Shown piece by piece: positions 34,610 to 42,910 of a stretch of DNA of 64,000 bases; position 1 is the stretch's first letter; the number at the start of each line of letters is the position of its first letter. The notes beneath the pieces were generated by a model. The model made no database searches. It was not told the DNA's origin and saw only the letters and a list, made by a program, of their open reading frames with translations. The stretch is from CAVPTL01 sp963794415. GTDB lineage: Bacteria; Actinomycetota; Thermoleophilia; Gaiellales; JAICJC01. The DNA is taken from the NCBI GenBank assembly GCA_963794415.1, contig CAWCDI010000003.1:62001-126000 (forward strand), given 5' to 3'. The translations under genes and the position numbers were made by a program.

Positions 34610-36468
34610 AGCCGCAGCCATCCGCGTACCGACCCGGCCGCGCCGCCCAGGTACGTCGCCCCGGTGCCGAAGTGCAGCAGGAGCAGGCCGCCGATCAGGC
34701 CGAGCAGGCTCATGCCGGCAAGCGCCGGGAGCACCATGTGCCCGGTGCCCGCGGTGAGCACCTCGGAGAGCAGGTGCGGCAGGTGCGAGCCGCCCGAGCT
34801 GGACGGCGGGACAGACGAGCCGCCGCCTCCGCCACCGCTCGGGGGCACACCGTCGCCACCGCCGCCGGCACCGCTCGTGGGATAGCCGCCGCCGGGCGGC
34901 ACGGTGGTGCCGGAAGGCGTGGTGCCCCCGCCGGAAGACGGCGTGGAGGGCGGCGGCGTGGCCGGGATGTCCGGGACCACCGCCTTGGTCTGCGCGAGCT
35001 GGTCGGCCGTGAGCGTCGCGTACCCGGCCGGCATGTGCTTCTGGCCCGTGGTCGCGGCGTAGGTGAGGAACTGCCGAAGCGTCCAGCCCACCGACGGGTC
35101 GATGCCCTTCACCGGCGCCGCCACGTAGGTCACCACCGGCATCGGGTAGGCGGCGGGATCGGTGGTGGCGTAGTCGGGCGTGACCGTCACTCCGTCGGGG
35201 TTCTTGGTCGCGTGCGAGAGCGCCGCGTGGATCGCTGCGGGCGTCGCGCTCACGTACTTGCCTGCCGCGTTCTGGATTTTGGCTGCGGGCAGCCCGTAGT
35301 AGGCGGCCTCGCTCGCGTCGATGAACCCGATGTAGCCGACCTGGTAGTAGTCGTTCGAGTTGCCCACGCTGAACGGATCGGCGATGGCGTCGGCCAGCGC
35401 GTCACCGCCGACGATGGCGGCGTTCTGGGTGAGGTAGGAGATGGGGAACGTGTCCGACGCGCCCGGCCAGCCGGACGGAAGGCCCGCGCCGCCCGCGTCG
35501 GTGAGCCACGACGTGAACTCGAGGTTCGCGATCGAGTGGTCGCCGCGCACCAGGGGCCGGACGGTCGGCGGGAAGCGGTCGCCCGGGTTGAGCGCCGTCA
35601 TGTCCGTCGAGGTCTGCCAGTTGGTGAGCTGCCCCGTGAAGATCTGCGCGGCCAGCTGGGGAGTGAGCCGCAGATCGGTGACCTGGGCGCCCGGAGCGCC
35701 GTTACCCTGGCTGAAGATCTTGTAGGCCAGCACGAGGCCCGACGACGTCACGGGCGCGTACTTCACCTCGCGGTGCTTCTTGGCGAGCTCGCTCTGCTCG
35801 GCATCCGTGAACGGCACGGCGGTGACCGCGAAGTCGTTCAGGCCGTTGATGTAGTTCTCGCGGCCGTCCTGGGAGTTCGCGGGGATGTAGGTGACGCTCT
35901 GGAGGTGCGGCTTCTGGCACAGCTGCAGGCCCCAGTCGTAGATCGCGTGGTTGGCCTGGTCGGCACCGCCGCCGGCGATGGCCGCGCCCACGGGGGCCGG
36001 GCACGCGTCGGCGGTCGGCGCGAAGCGCACCGTCACGAGCCGGCCGGTCTGCAGCGTCGAGCCGGTGAACACCCCGAGGGTGCACGGCGTGGTCACCGAG
36101 CACACGAAGTGGCCGCCGCTCTGGCTGCGGATCGCCCCGCTGTGCACGGGCTCGTACTGCACTCCCGTGCCGTTCGAGCCGGTGAACCCGGTGTCGGTGT
36201 AGAGCGCAGTGCAGTCGCGGCCCGTGTTCTTCGGGTGCGCCGTGCACTGGCGGAAGAACACCGCGTGGTTGGCCCCAAGTCCTTGCCAGGTCACCCGGAC
36301 GAACTGCCCGTCACCGAGGCCGGCACCTGGCCGCACCGAAACCCCGAGGTGGTAAACGCTTGCCCGGACCGTGAGGCCGACTGCCGAGGCGGCGGTGCCG
36401 AGCGACACCACCACTCCCAGGAGCACGGGCAGGAGCACGATGAGCGATGTGCGAGACGGCCTACGCAT
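34606..36468 (-). CDS. large PstS-like protein with C-terminal membrane anchor (PstS-like 3)
   Basis: The 620-residue protein has a signal peptide (TSLIVLLPVLLGVVVSLGTA), an N-terminal extra domain with Cys pairs, a PstS-like periplasmic-binding-protein core (LAAQIFTGQLTNWQTSTDM, GDHSIANLEFTSWL, VGYIGFIDASEAAYYG), a Gly/Ser/Pro/Thr-rich linker of about 75 residues and a membrane helix (MSLLGLIGGLLLLHFGTGA) near the end. It appears to be held on the cell surface rather than free. IFTGxLTNW is the PstS signature around the ligand site. Whether it binds phosphate is not shown. It lies in the pst operon, before the sortase-like gene. Confidence 0.8.
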   Translation of the reverse strand: MRRPSRTSLIVLLPVLLGVVVSLGTAASAVGLTVRASVYHLGVSVRPGAGLGDGQFVRVTWQGLGANHAVFFRQCTAHPKNTGRDCTALYTDTGFTGSNGTGVQYEPVHSGAIRSQSGGHFVCSVTTPCTLGVFTGSTLQTGRLVTVRFAPTADACPAPVGAAIAGGGADQANHAIYDWGLQLCQKPHLQSVTYIPANSQDGRENYINGLNDFAVTAVPFTDAEQSELAKKHREVKYAPVTSSGLVLAYKIFSQGNGAPGAQVTDLRLTPQLAAQIFTGQLTNWQTSTDMTALNPGDRFPPTVRPLVRGDHSIANLEFTSWLTDAGGAGLPSGWPGASDTFPISYLTQNAAIVGGDALADAIADPFSVGNSNDYYQVGYIGFIDASEAAYYGLPAAKIQNAAGKYVSATPAAIHAALSHATKNPDGVTVTPDYATTDPAAYPMPVVTYVAAPVKGIDPSVGWTLRQFLTYAATTGQKHMPAGYATLTADQLAQTKAVVPDIPATPPPSTPSSGGGTTPSGTTVPPGGGYPTSGAGGGGDGVPPSGGGGGGSSVPPSSSGGSHLPHLLSEVLTAGTGHMVLPALAGMSLLGLIGGLLLLHFGTGATYLGGAAGSVRGWLRL

Positions 36469-38041
36469 TTCCGGCCTCCGGTTCGAGCGGGCTTGACATC
36501 TGATCGCTCGCCGGCCCGGGCCGGCGACGCCAGAATCTGAGGAAGATCGCCGGGATGACCACCAGCGCGGCCAGCACGAACGCTGCGATGACCAGCGGGG
36601 TCGAGGACGCCTCCTTGGCCGCGGTCACATCCGTGACCGCGGCCTTGTAGGACGCCGCCTGAGCTGCGGCCGACAGCGGCGTGACCACGACTCCCACCGA
36701 CCCCGGGCCGGAGGTGGCCGTCGGGGTTTTGGCAGTGGTGGTGGTCGTGGTCTGCTTTTGATTGTGCGAGGTGGTCTTCGTGGAGGTGTTGCCGGTGGTG
36801 CTGCTCCCGCCGCCGTTGCCGGTGGTCGATGTGGTGGGCTGGTTCGACGGCCCCTGCGTGCCGCCGCCGCCGCTCTGCGGGCTGCCGCCGTAGCCCGATC
36901 CGGTCACGGTCGGGTTGGGGCAGGTGGACGGCGTGATGGCCGGCGGGGTCGGCGCGCCCGGGATGCGCTTCACCGCCTGGAAGACGTCGGCGATCAGGTT
37001 GGGCGGAAGCGGCGAGTAGCCAAGCGGCGCGGCTTCCTTCTGACCGGCGCAGGCGATGTAGATGATCCACTTGCCCAGCACCGCCCCCTTCGCGGGGTCG
37101 AAGCCCTTGGTCTGCGTGACCAGGTAGCTGTAGCTCGCGAGCGGGTAGGCCGCGGCCTCGGGCGCGTTGTAGACCGGCAGCAGGTTCTGCGTGAAGTCGC
37201 TGTTGAGCGTGGCGTGCTTCAGCGCGAGGGCGACGTTCTCGGACGACGGCGCCGCGTAGTTGCCGCTCTTGTTCTTGATGAACGCGGGGGTGAACCCGTG
37301 CTCGTAGGCGTAGCCGGCCTCGACGTAGCCGATGGCACCCACGCCCACCGACGGGTTGGAGACGTAGTTCGCGACCCCGTCGGAGCGCTGCACGGCCACC
37401 GCGCCGGGGAAGTTGGGCCAGAACTGCACGGGGAGGGTCAGGTTGTTCGCCGACGCGAACGGGTTCCACTCCGACGGATCCTCGTGGGCGAGGTAGTCGG
37501 CGAGCTTTGCGGAGGTGCCGGCGCCGTCTGCCCGGATCACGGGCGTGAGGTGCGTCGCGGGCAGGTGCAGCCCGGGGTTGTCCTTGGCGATGGCCGGATC
37601 GTTCCAGGCGGTGATCTTGCCCGTGAAGATCTTGGTCATCGTCGCCGCCGAGAGCCGCAGCGTCTTGACCTGCCGGCCGGCGGTGTCCTTGATGTTGTAC
37701 ATGATGGCCGTGCCGCCGGCGACGTCGGGCAGGTACTGATAGGACTTGTGCTCACCCTTCAGCTGGGCCACCTCGTCGGGCAGGAACGGGATCTCCGTGG
37801 CCGCGAAATCGACCTGGCCGATGATGTAGTACTGGCGGCCCGCGGTCGAGCCCACGCCCTGGTAGTTCACGCTCAGGCCGAGCCGCGCGCCGTCGGCGCG
37901 CCACTGGTCGAGCGCGATCTGCGCCCAGGTCGAGCCCGCGCCCGTGATCGCCGGACCGGCCGCCTGAGCGCCGGCCGCCGGGATCACGAGCATCGCGAGC
38001 GCCGCCAGCGCGGCGACCATCTTCAGGCGCCGCAGGATCAC
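36461..38041 (-). CDS. PstS-like phosphate-binding protein with C-terminal membrane anchor (PstS-like 2)
   Basis: The 526-residue protein has a signal peptide (MVAALAALAMLVIPAAGAQA), then the PstS fold: ITGAGSTWAQIALDQW, VNYQGVGSTAGRQYYI, DFAATEIPFL, KIFTGKITAWNDPAI and RADGAGTSAKLADYL. A Ser/Thr/Gly-rich linker follows, and then a membrane helix (LVIAAFVLAALVVIPAIFL) and a basic tail. GAGST and the RxDGAGTS loop are the phosphate-binding signatures, so it probably binds phosphate at the membrane surface. The GTG start overlaps the pstB stop by 4 bases. The anchored tail is not usual for PstS. Confidence 0.85.
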   Translation of the reverse strand: MILRRLKMVAALAALAMLVIPAAGAQAAGPAITGAGSTWAQIALDQWRADGARLGLSVNYQGVGSTAGRQYYIIGQVDFAATEIPFLPDEVAQLKGEHKSYQYLPDVAGGTAIMYNIKDTAGRQVKTLRLSAATMTKIFTGKITAWNDPAIAKDNPGLHLPATHLTPVIRADGAGTSAKLADYLAHEDPSEWNPFASANNLTLPVQFWPNFPGAVAVQRSDGVANYVSNPSVGVGAIGYVEAGYAYEHGFTPAFIKNKSGNYAAPSSENVALALKHATLNSDFTQNLLPVYNAPEAAAYPLASYSYLVTQTKGFDPAKGAVLGKWIIYIACAGQKEAAPLGYSPLPPNLIADVFQAVKRIPGAPTPPAITPSTCPNPTVTGSGYGGSPQSGGGGTQGPSNQPTTSTTGNGGGSSTTGNTSTKTTSHNQKQTTTTTTAKTPTATSGPGSVGVVVTPLSAAAQAASYKAAVTDVTAAKEASSTPLVIAAFVLAALVVIPAIFLRFWRRRPGPASDQMSSPLEPEAGNA

Positions 38042-38865
38042 CCGAACCGGCCCTCCACGTAATCGAGGGTGCGGCTGTCGGTGGGACTCGAGAAGATCGT
38101 GAGCGTGTCGCCGGCCTCGACGATGTGGCCCGGCTCGCCCTCGCCCGCGAGGAAGAACGCGCAGGCCGACGACACGCGCTGGGCCTGCTGCATGTTGTGG
38201 GTGACGATCACGACGGTCACCTCGGAGGCGAGCTGGAGCACGGTCTCCTCGATGCGCCGCGTCGAGGTGGGATCCAGGGCCGAGCACGGCTCGTCCATCA
38301 GCAGCACCTCGGGCCGCACCGCCATCGCGCGGGCGATGCAGAGCCGCTGCTGCTGGCCGCCCGAGAGCGCGCCGCCGGGAGCCTTCAGCCGGTTCTTGAC
38401 CTCGTTCCAGAGGCCGGCCTGGGTGAGGCACTGCTCCACGAGGCTGTCGTCCTTGCGGACGCGCTTGCCCGAGAGGCTGAGCCCGGAGATGACGTTCTCG
38501 TAGATGCTCATGGCCGGGAACGGGTTGGGCTTCTGGAACACCATGCCGACGCGCTTTCGCACCTCGATCGGGCGCTCGCCGTCGCCGTAGATGTCCACGC
38601 CGTCGAGGTACACCGACCCGGACAGGGCGGCGCTCGGCACCAGCTCGTGCATGCGGTTGAGGATCCGCAGGAACGTCGATTTGCCGCAGCCCGAAGGGCC
38701 GATGAGGGCGGTGACCCGGTTTGCCTCCATCACCAGCGAGACGCGGTCGAGCACCTTGTGGCTGCCAAACCACGCGCTGACGCCGGAGGCGACCAGCTCG
38801 CGGGCAGGTGCCTGCGCGGCCCAGGATCCGGGGCCGGTGGGGTCTGTCTCAGTGGGAACTGCCAT
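38038..38865 (-). CDS. pstB: phosphate ABC transporter ATP-binding protein PstB
   Basis: The 275-residue ATPase has Walker A GPSGCGKST, the PstB-typical LRILNRMHELVP, signature LSGGQQQRLCIARA, Walker B VLLMDEPCSALDP and the His switch VTHNMQQA. It powers high-affinity phosphate uptake with PstA and PstC. A strong AGAAGGAGA site precedes the ATG. The gene follows pstA by 16 bases and overlaps the next gene by 4 bases. Confidence 0.95.
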   Translation of the reverse strand: MAVPTETDPTGPGSWAAQAPARELVASGVSAWFGSHKVLDRVSLVMEANRVTALIGPSGCGKSTFLRILNRMHELVPSAALSGSVYLDGVDIYGDGERPIEVRKRVGMVFQKPNPFPAMSIYENVISGLSLSGKRVRKDDSLVEQCLTQAGLWNEVKNRLKAPGGALSGGQQQRLCIARAMAVRPEVLLMDEPCSALDPTSTRRIEETVLQLASEVTVVIVTHNMQQAQRVSSACAFFLAGEGEPGHIVEAGDTLTIFSSPTDSRTLDYVEGRFG

Positions 38866-38881
38866 GGGTCTCCTTCTTCTC

Positions 38882-39985
38882 TCAGCGCCCGCCGAGGCGG
38901 GTCCGGCCGCCCACGAGGCGGGCCATCACGAACAACACGAGGACGAGCATCATCAGCACGAGGCAGCCCGTCCACGCCCTGTCCTGGACGGTGGCGGTCG
39001 AGCTCTCGGTGAGCAGCTTGAAGACGTAGAGCGGGAGCGCGGCCTGCGGCCCCTTGAACGGGTTGGCGTTCATCAGCGACGAGCCGAACGCGGTTGCCAG
39101 GAGCGGCGCCGTCTCGCCCACTGCCCGCGCCACGCCGAGGATCACGGCGGTGATGAGGCCGGCGCGCGCCGTGGGCAGGACGACCGCCCAGGTGGTGCGC
39201 CACTCGCTGGTGCCCAGCGCAAGCGATGCCTCGCGCAGCCCGTCGGGCACCAGGCGCAGGGCCTCCTCGCTGGTGCGCGTGATGAGCGGCAGCATCGAGA
39301 TGGAGATCGCGAAGGCGGCGGCCAGGCCGGAGAAGCCGAACGAGTGCACCCAGATCGCGTAGACGAAGAAGCCCGCGACGATGGTGGGGACGCCGCTCAT
39401 GGCATCGACGAACACGCGCACCGGCCGCGTCGCCGGGCCGCCGACCTCGTTCAGGAAGATCGCGCAGAGAAAGCCCAGCGGCACCGAGATGATGACCGCG
39501 AGGCCCACCTGCTCGAGCGTGCCGACGATGGCGTGCGCCGCACCGCCCGCGGTGGCCGGCGAGAGCGGGCCCGCGTACTCCTGGGTGCGGGTGAAGACGT
39601 GCAGCGTGAGCGCCCGGATGCCGCGGATGAGCACGTCTCCGAGGATCAGCGTGAGCGGCACCACCAGGGCGACGGCGGCCGACGCCATCAGCGCGGCCAT
39701 CAGCCGGTCGCCGGCGATGACGCGGCCGTCCAGCTCGAGCGTCACGTACCAGTAGAGCGCCAGGAAGCCGATGAACCAGCACACGCCGAAGCCCGCTACG
39801 CCCGCATCGGGCGACGGGATGAGCTTGTAGTAGACGAGCCAGACCAGCGCGAAGGAGCTCGCCGCTGCGCCGACGACGGCCGCGAGGTCGCCCGCCGTGA
39901 AGCCACCGGGCCGGCGCGGCGTGTCCTCGGCCGGCTCCTCGACGGGCTGGGCGGCAGTGATCAGGCGGTGCGCGACTGCCGACAT
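38882..39985 (-). CDS. pstA: phosphate ABC transporter permease PstA
   Basis: The 367-residue membrane protein carries the binding-protein-dependent permease domain. The EAA-like loop is EEALRLVPDGLREASLALGTS, preceded by VGTLEQVGLAVIISVPLGFL, and VARAVGETAPLLATAFG is characteristic of PstA. It forms the transmembrane channel with PstC. An N-terminal extension with two additional helices (about 100 residues) precedes the core. The ATG overlaps the pstC stop by one base. Confidence 0.93.
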   Translation of the reverse strand: MSAVAHRLITAAQPVEEPAEDTPRRPGGFTAGDLAAVVGAAASSFALVWLVYYKLIPSPDAGVAGFGVCWFIGFLALYWYVTLELDGRVIAGDRLMAALMASAAVALVVPLTLILGDVLIRGIRALTLHVFTRTQEYAGPLSPATAGGAAHAIVGTLEQVGLAVIISVPLGFLCAIFLNEVGGPATRPVRVFVDAMSGVPTIVAGFFVYAIWVHSFGFSGLAAAFAISISMLPLITRTSEEALRLVPDGLREASLALGTSEWRTTWAVVLPTARAGLITAVILGVARAVGETAPLLATAFGSSLMNANPFKGPQAALPLYVFKLLTESSTATVQDRAWTGCLVLMMLVLVLFVMARLVGGRTRLGGR

Positions 39986-40965
39986 CAGATCTCGACCCCT
40001 GCGCCCGAGCGCGAGCGGCGCACGACCAGCGACGCGCCGGCGTTCACGAGCAGCGTGATCACGAAGAGCACCAGCGCGCAGCCCATGAGGGCCGGCAGGC
40101 CCAGGTTCTGGCTGGACTCGCCGAAGCGGTCGGCGATGAACGCGCCGATCGAGTTGCCGCCGGTCTGCAGCATGTGCACCGACGGCGTGAAGGCGATGCT
40201 CAGCACGAGGGCCACCGAGATGGACTCGCCCATCGCCCGGCCGAGGCCCAGCATCGAGCCGCCGATGATGCCGCCGCGGCCGAACGGCAGCACGACCGCG
40301 CGGATCATGCGCCAGCGGCTCGCGCCCAGCGCGAGGGCCGCTTCCTTCTCACCCGGAGGCGCCTGGGCGAAGACGTCGCGCATCACGGAGGTGGCGGTCG
40401 GCATCAGCATCAGCGAGACGAGCACGCCCGCGATGAACGGCGACAGCGAGAAGTACGGGCCAAGCGGCGTCGCGAAGAAGGGGATCCAGCCGAGGTGGGC
40501 CGAGAGCCACGCCGAGACGCCGATCAGGTGCGGCTGCAAAAAGAAGAAGCCCCAGACGCCGTAGATCAGGCCGGGGATGGCCGCCAGCAGATCGAGCACC
40601 GACATCATCGCGCCGCGCAGCGACATCGGCACGTACTCGGTGAGGAAGAGGGCGGTGAGGAGCGAGACCGGCACCGCGATGACCATGGCGATGATCGCGA
40701 TCTCGATGGTGCCGAAGAGCGGCGCGAGCACGCCCGCATAGCCGCCGTCGGGGTTCCAGGCAGTGGTGGTGAAGAACGACCAGCCGTTCTGCCGGAAGGT
40801 GGGGATCGCGCGCAGGAAGAGGAACACCCCGATCAGGAACAGCACCACGAACGTGGTGAGCCCGGCGGCTCCCGCCACCCCCCGGAACACGCGGTCTGCG
40901 CGCGTCCGGGGAGCATGGATGCGGCGGGGTAGGTCGCCGTCCATGAGCTCGTTCACTGTTGCCAT
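39985..40965 (-). CDS. pstC: phosphate ABC transporter permease PstC
   Basis: The 326-residue protein has six membrane helices and PstC hallmarks: FFTTTAWNPDGGYAGVLAPL, FGTIEIAIIAMVIAVPVSLL, LLAAIPGLIYGVWGFFFL and GEKEAALALGASRWRMIRAV, then GRAMGESISVALVLS. It forms the channel with PstA. It lies 38 bases after the pstS-like gene in the same direction, as in classical pst operons. Confidence 0.94.
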   Translation of the reverse strand: MATVNELMDGDLPRRIHAPRTRADRVFRGVAGAAGLTTFVVLFLIGVFLFLRAIPTFRQNGWSFFTTTAWNPDGGYAGVLAPLFGTIEIAIIAMVIAVPVSLLTALFLTEYVPMSLRGAMMSVLDLLAAIPGLIYGVWGFFFLQPHLIGVSAWLSAHLGWIPFFATPLGPYFSLSPFIAGVLVSLMLMPTATSVMRDVFAQAPPGEKEAALALGASRWRMIRAVVLPFGRGGIIGGSMLGLGRAMGESISVALVLSIAFTPSVHMLQTGGNSIGAFIADRFGESSQNLGLPALMGCALVLFVITLLVNAGASLVVRRSRSGAGVEI

Positions 40966-41003
40966 CCTGAGGTGTCCTCTTCCTGCGTCGATCGTTGGTA
41001 CTG

Positions 41004-42140
41004 CTAGCTGGTGAAGAGCCGGCAGTAGTTGCTGGTGGTCGTACCGCCACCAGTAGCGCCCTTCGGCAGGACTGCGAAGCCGAAGTTGGTGATGGCGTTG
41101 CGGACCTCGGTGCCGTACGCGGTACCGGTGATCGGGTCGGTCGTGTGACCGCTCGACTTGCAGATCCAGCCGGACTCACCGATGAACCTGGTCACGGCAG
41201 CGGGGGCCGGGCTGGCCGTACCGCACTTGTTGCCGTTGGCCGGGTCGCCCTTGCAGTACACGTTGTAGAGGAACCGCGAGAACGGGAACGAACCGCCGGC
41301 GATGTTCGCATTGCTGGGGGCAACGTTGTCGATGCTGCCGAGCTGCGAGCCACCGGGGGTCTTCTTGTAGCGCTCGTTCCAGGAGCCGACCGACACCGGG
41401 ATGATGGCGTTGGCCTTGTCGGCCGCGGCGATCTGGGCGTTGTTGGTCTGATCGATCTGCTTCACGGCGGGGCAGCTCGAGCTGCTGCCGCCGAGGAACG
41501 TGTCGAAGGACTTGCGGGTGCCGTACTGCGACAGGATCGTGTAGATCTTGATCGCGCCGCTCGTGCCGCCGACCTGGCTCCAGTTGGTGATGGTGCAGTT
41601 GACGAAGATGCCCTGCAGCTGCGCCTGGGTCAGGTTCTTGACCCCGACCGCGTGCGAGCCGGACACGCCCGGGAAGCTCTCCCAGGTGATGCCGTCACGG
41701 GCATACGCGACGTAGTGCAGACCGGTGCACTTCGCCCCGACCGCCGTCTGGCGGGCGTAGTCGATGGGTGCCTCGTTGGCGAGACCGTGCTTGCACAGCT
41801 CGTCCTCACCGGCCGAACCGCCGATCGGGAATGCCTCGGAGATGCGGTCGTGGTTCACGTTCTCGCTGGTGACGTCGGCCGAGATACAGCCGTTGTCCTC
41901 GGGCTGCGTTCCGGTCGCGGCGATGGTGACGCAGCCGGGACTCTCGTTGTACAGCTGGTCGATGCGGCTCATGATGTGGAACGTCACATCCGAGCCGCCA
42001 CCGAGAACGTCGGTGGGAAACGACGTGGCAGCGCTGGCCGTACCGGCCGTGGCTGCCAGCGTCACCGCCACTGCGGCGACCGACACCAGCGCGATAGCAC
42101 GCTTGGCGACGGCCGACAGCGGCCGCTTGGATTCTTTCAT
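41004..42140 (-). CDS. pstS: phosphate ABC transporter substrate-binding protein (PstS-like 1)
   Basis: The roughly 378-residue exported protein has a Sec signal peptide (AIALVSVAAVAVTLAATAG ending SAA). A PBP type II fold follows, with GGGSDVTFHIMSRI, VKNLTQAQLQGIFVNCTITN and YGTRKSFDTFLGG. Several Cys pairs suggest disulfides outside the cell. It lacks the exact GAGST phosphate loop of PstS-like 2, so the ligand may be phosphate or another oxyanion. It heads the pst operon. I chose the ATG at 42140; a TTG 39 bases upstream is possible. Confidence 0.8.
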   Translation of the reverse strand: MKESKRPLSAVAKRAIALVSVAAVAVTLAATAGTASAATSFPTDVLGGGSDVTFHIMSRIDQLYNESPGCVTIAATGTQPEDNGCISADVTSENVNHDRISEAFPIGGSAGEDELCKHGLANEAPIDYARQTAVGAKCTGLHYVAYARDGITWESFPGVSGSHAVGVKNLTQAQLQGIFVNCTITNWSQVGGTSGAIKIYTILSQYGTRKSFDTFLGGSSSSCPAVKQIDQTNNAQIAAADKANAIIPVSVGSWNERYKKTPGGSQLGSIDNVAPSNANIAGGSFPFSRFLYNVYCKGDPANGNKCGTASPAPAAVTRFIGESGWICKSSGHTTDPITGTAYGTEVRNAITNFGFAVLPKGATGGGTTTSNYCRLFTS

Positions 42141-42179
42141 GTTGACGGAATGCCCCTTTCGAGAAAAGGCGGCAGCCAA

Positions 42180-42472
42180 AACGGCATGCCTCTAGGACGG
42201 GGAGAGAGTCAGGTGAGGATTACGGCAGCTCCCTCATTTCCCCTTTTTCAATCAACTCTCTGGGGAATAAATACGCGGCCTGGGAGAGACTGTCAACTGG
42301 GGCCCGGATTGCGCCCGAAAGCCACTTTCGAAGCGGGATCTACGCCGTTCTCAGCCCTCATTACTGCTGAGTATTTCGCCTTGTATTGGCTTCAACTTGA
42401 ATTGCGGTTCTTCGCAGCTTTTAAGTTTTGTTGTGGACTGCCGATGTCTCTCCACTTACCCTGTCGAAGAAC
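42180..42472. promoter_or_regulatory. regulatory gap between the pst operon and HTH gene 2
   Basis: This 290-base divergent gap is visibly more A/T-rich than its surroundings (for example around 42225-42270 and 42360-42430), as expected for promoters. It holds an inverted repeat CGAAAG-CCA-CTTTCG at 42316-42330 and the box CCACTTACCCTGTCGA at 42452-42467, shared with HTH gene 1. No clear PHO-box repeats were recognised. Confidence 0.45.
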
Positions 42473-42910
42473 TTGACTTTCGGATACGCTCACAAAACCT
42501 TGTCGAACGCTCCCGCCTCCAGCCATGTGGGACAGAACCTCCGGCACCTCATCGGCATGCACGATGTGCGCCGCGTGGTGCTGGCCCGCCACATCGGCAT
42601 CTCCACCACTGCGCTTGCCAACATCCTGCAGAACCGCTCTGAGCCAACGCTCCGCACGGCGCGCAGTGCCGCGGCCGCGTTCGCCATCTCGATCGACGAC
42701 CTCTACGCCGACCGCCGGCGCTGCCTCGCCGCTGCGGTGGCGGCGTTCGACAGCGCTCCCATCCGGCGCAGCGCTCAGGCGGGCGACGAGGCGGAGCTCG
42801 CGGCCGAGACGCCGGCCGCGCCGATCACCCCGAGCAGCGCGAGCGGCGCGAACGACCAGGTGAAGTCGTACAGCCCCGAGATCGTGATCCCCAACCCGAT
42901 GCAGGCGTAG
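42473..42910 (+). CDS. XRE-like HTH DNA-binding protein 2
   Basis: Paralogue of the protein at 32049: GQNLRHLIGMHDVRRVVLAR, HIGISTTALANILQNRSEPT and FAISIDDLYADRRRC give the same helix-turn-helix. I take the TTG at 42473 as start because the N-terminus then aligns with gene 1; this is uncertain. The 145-residue frame runs 136 bases into the end of the oppositely oriented O-antigen-ligase-like gene, and its last 45 residues have no match in gene 1. The true end may be nearer 42775. It is divergent from the pst operon and a candidate regulator of it. Confidence 0.65.
   Translation: MTFGYAHKTLSNAPASSHVGQNLRHLIGMHDVRRVVLARHIGISTTALANILQNRSEPTLRTARSAAAAFAISIDDLYADRRRCLAAAVAAFDSAPIRRSAQAGDEAELAAETPAAPITPSSASGANDQVKSYSPEIVIPNPMQA

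Noticed and set aside
33916..36540. Plus-strand open frame of 874 codons
   Set aside because: Antisense to the sortase-like and PstS-like genes; composition is that of a shadow frame.
36720..36900. Tandem repeat in the PstS-like 2 gene
   Set aside because: This is a low-complexity Thr/Ser/Gly linker inside the coding frame, not an independent repeat element.
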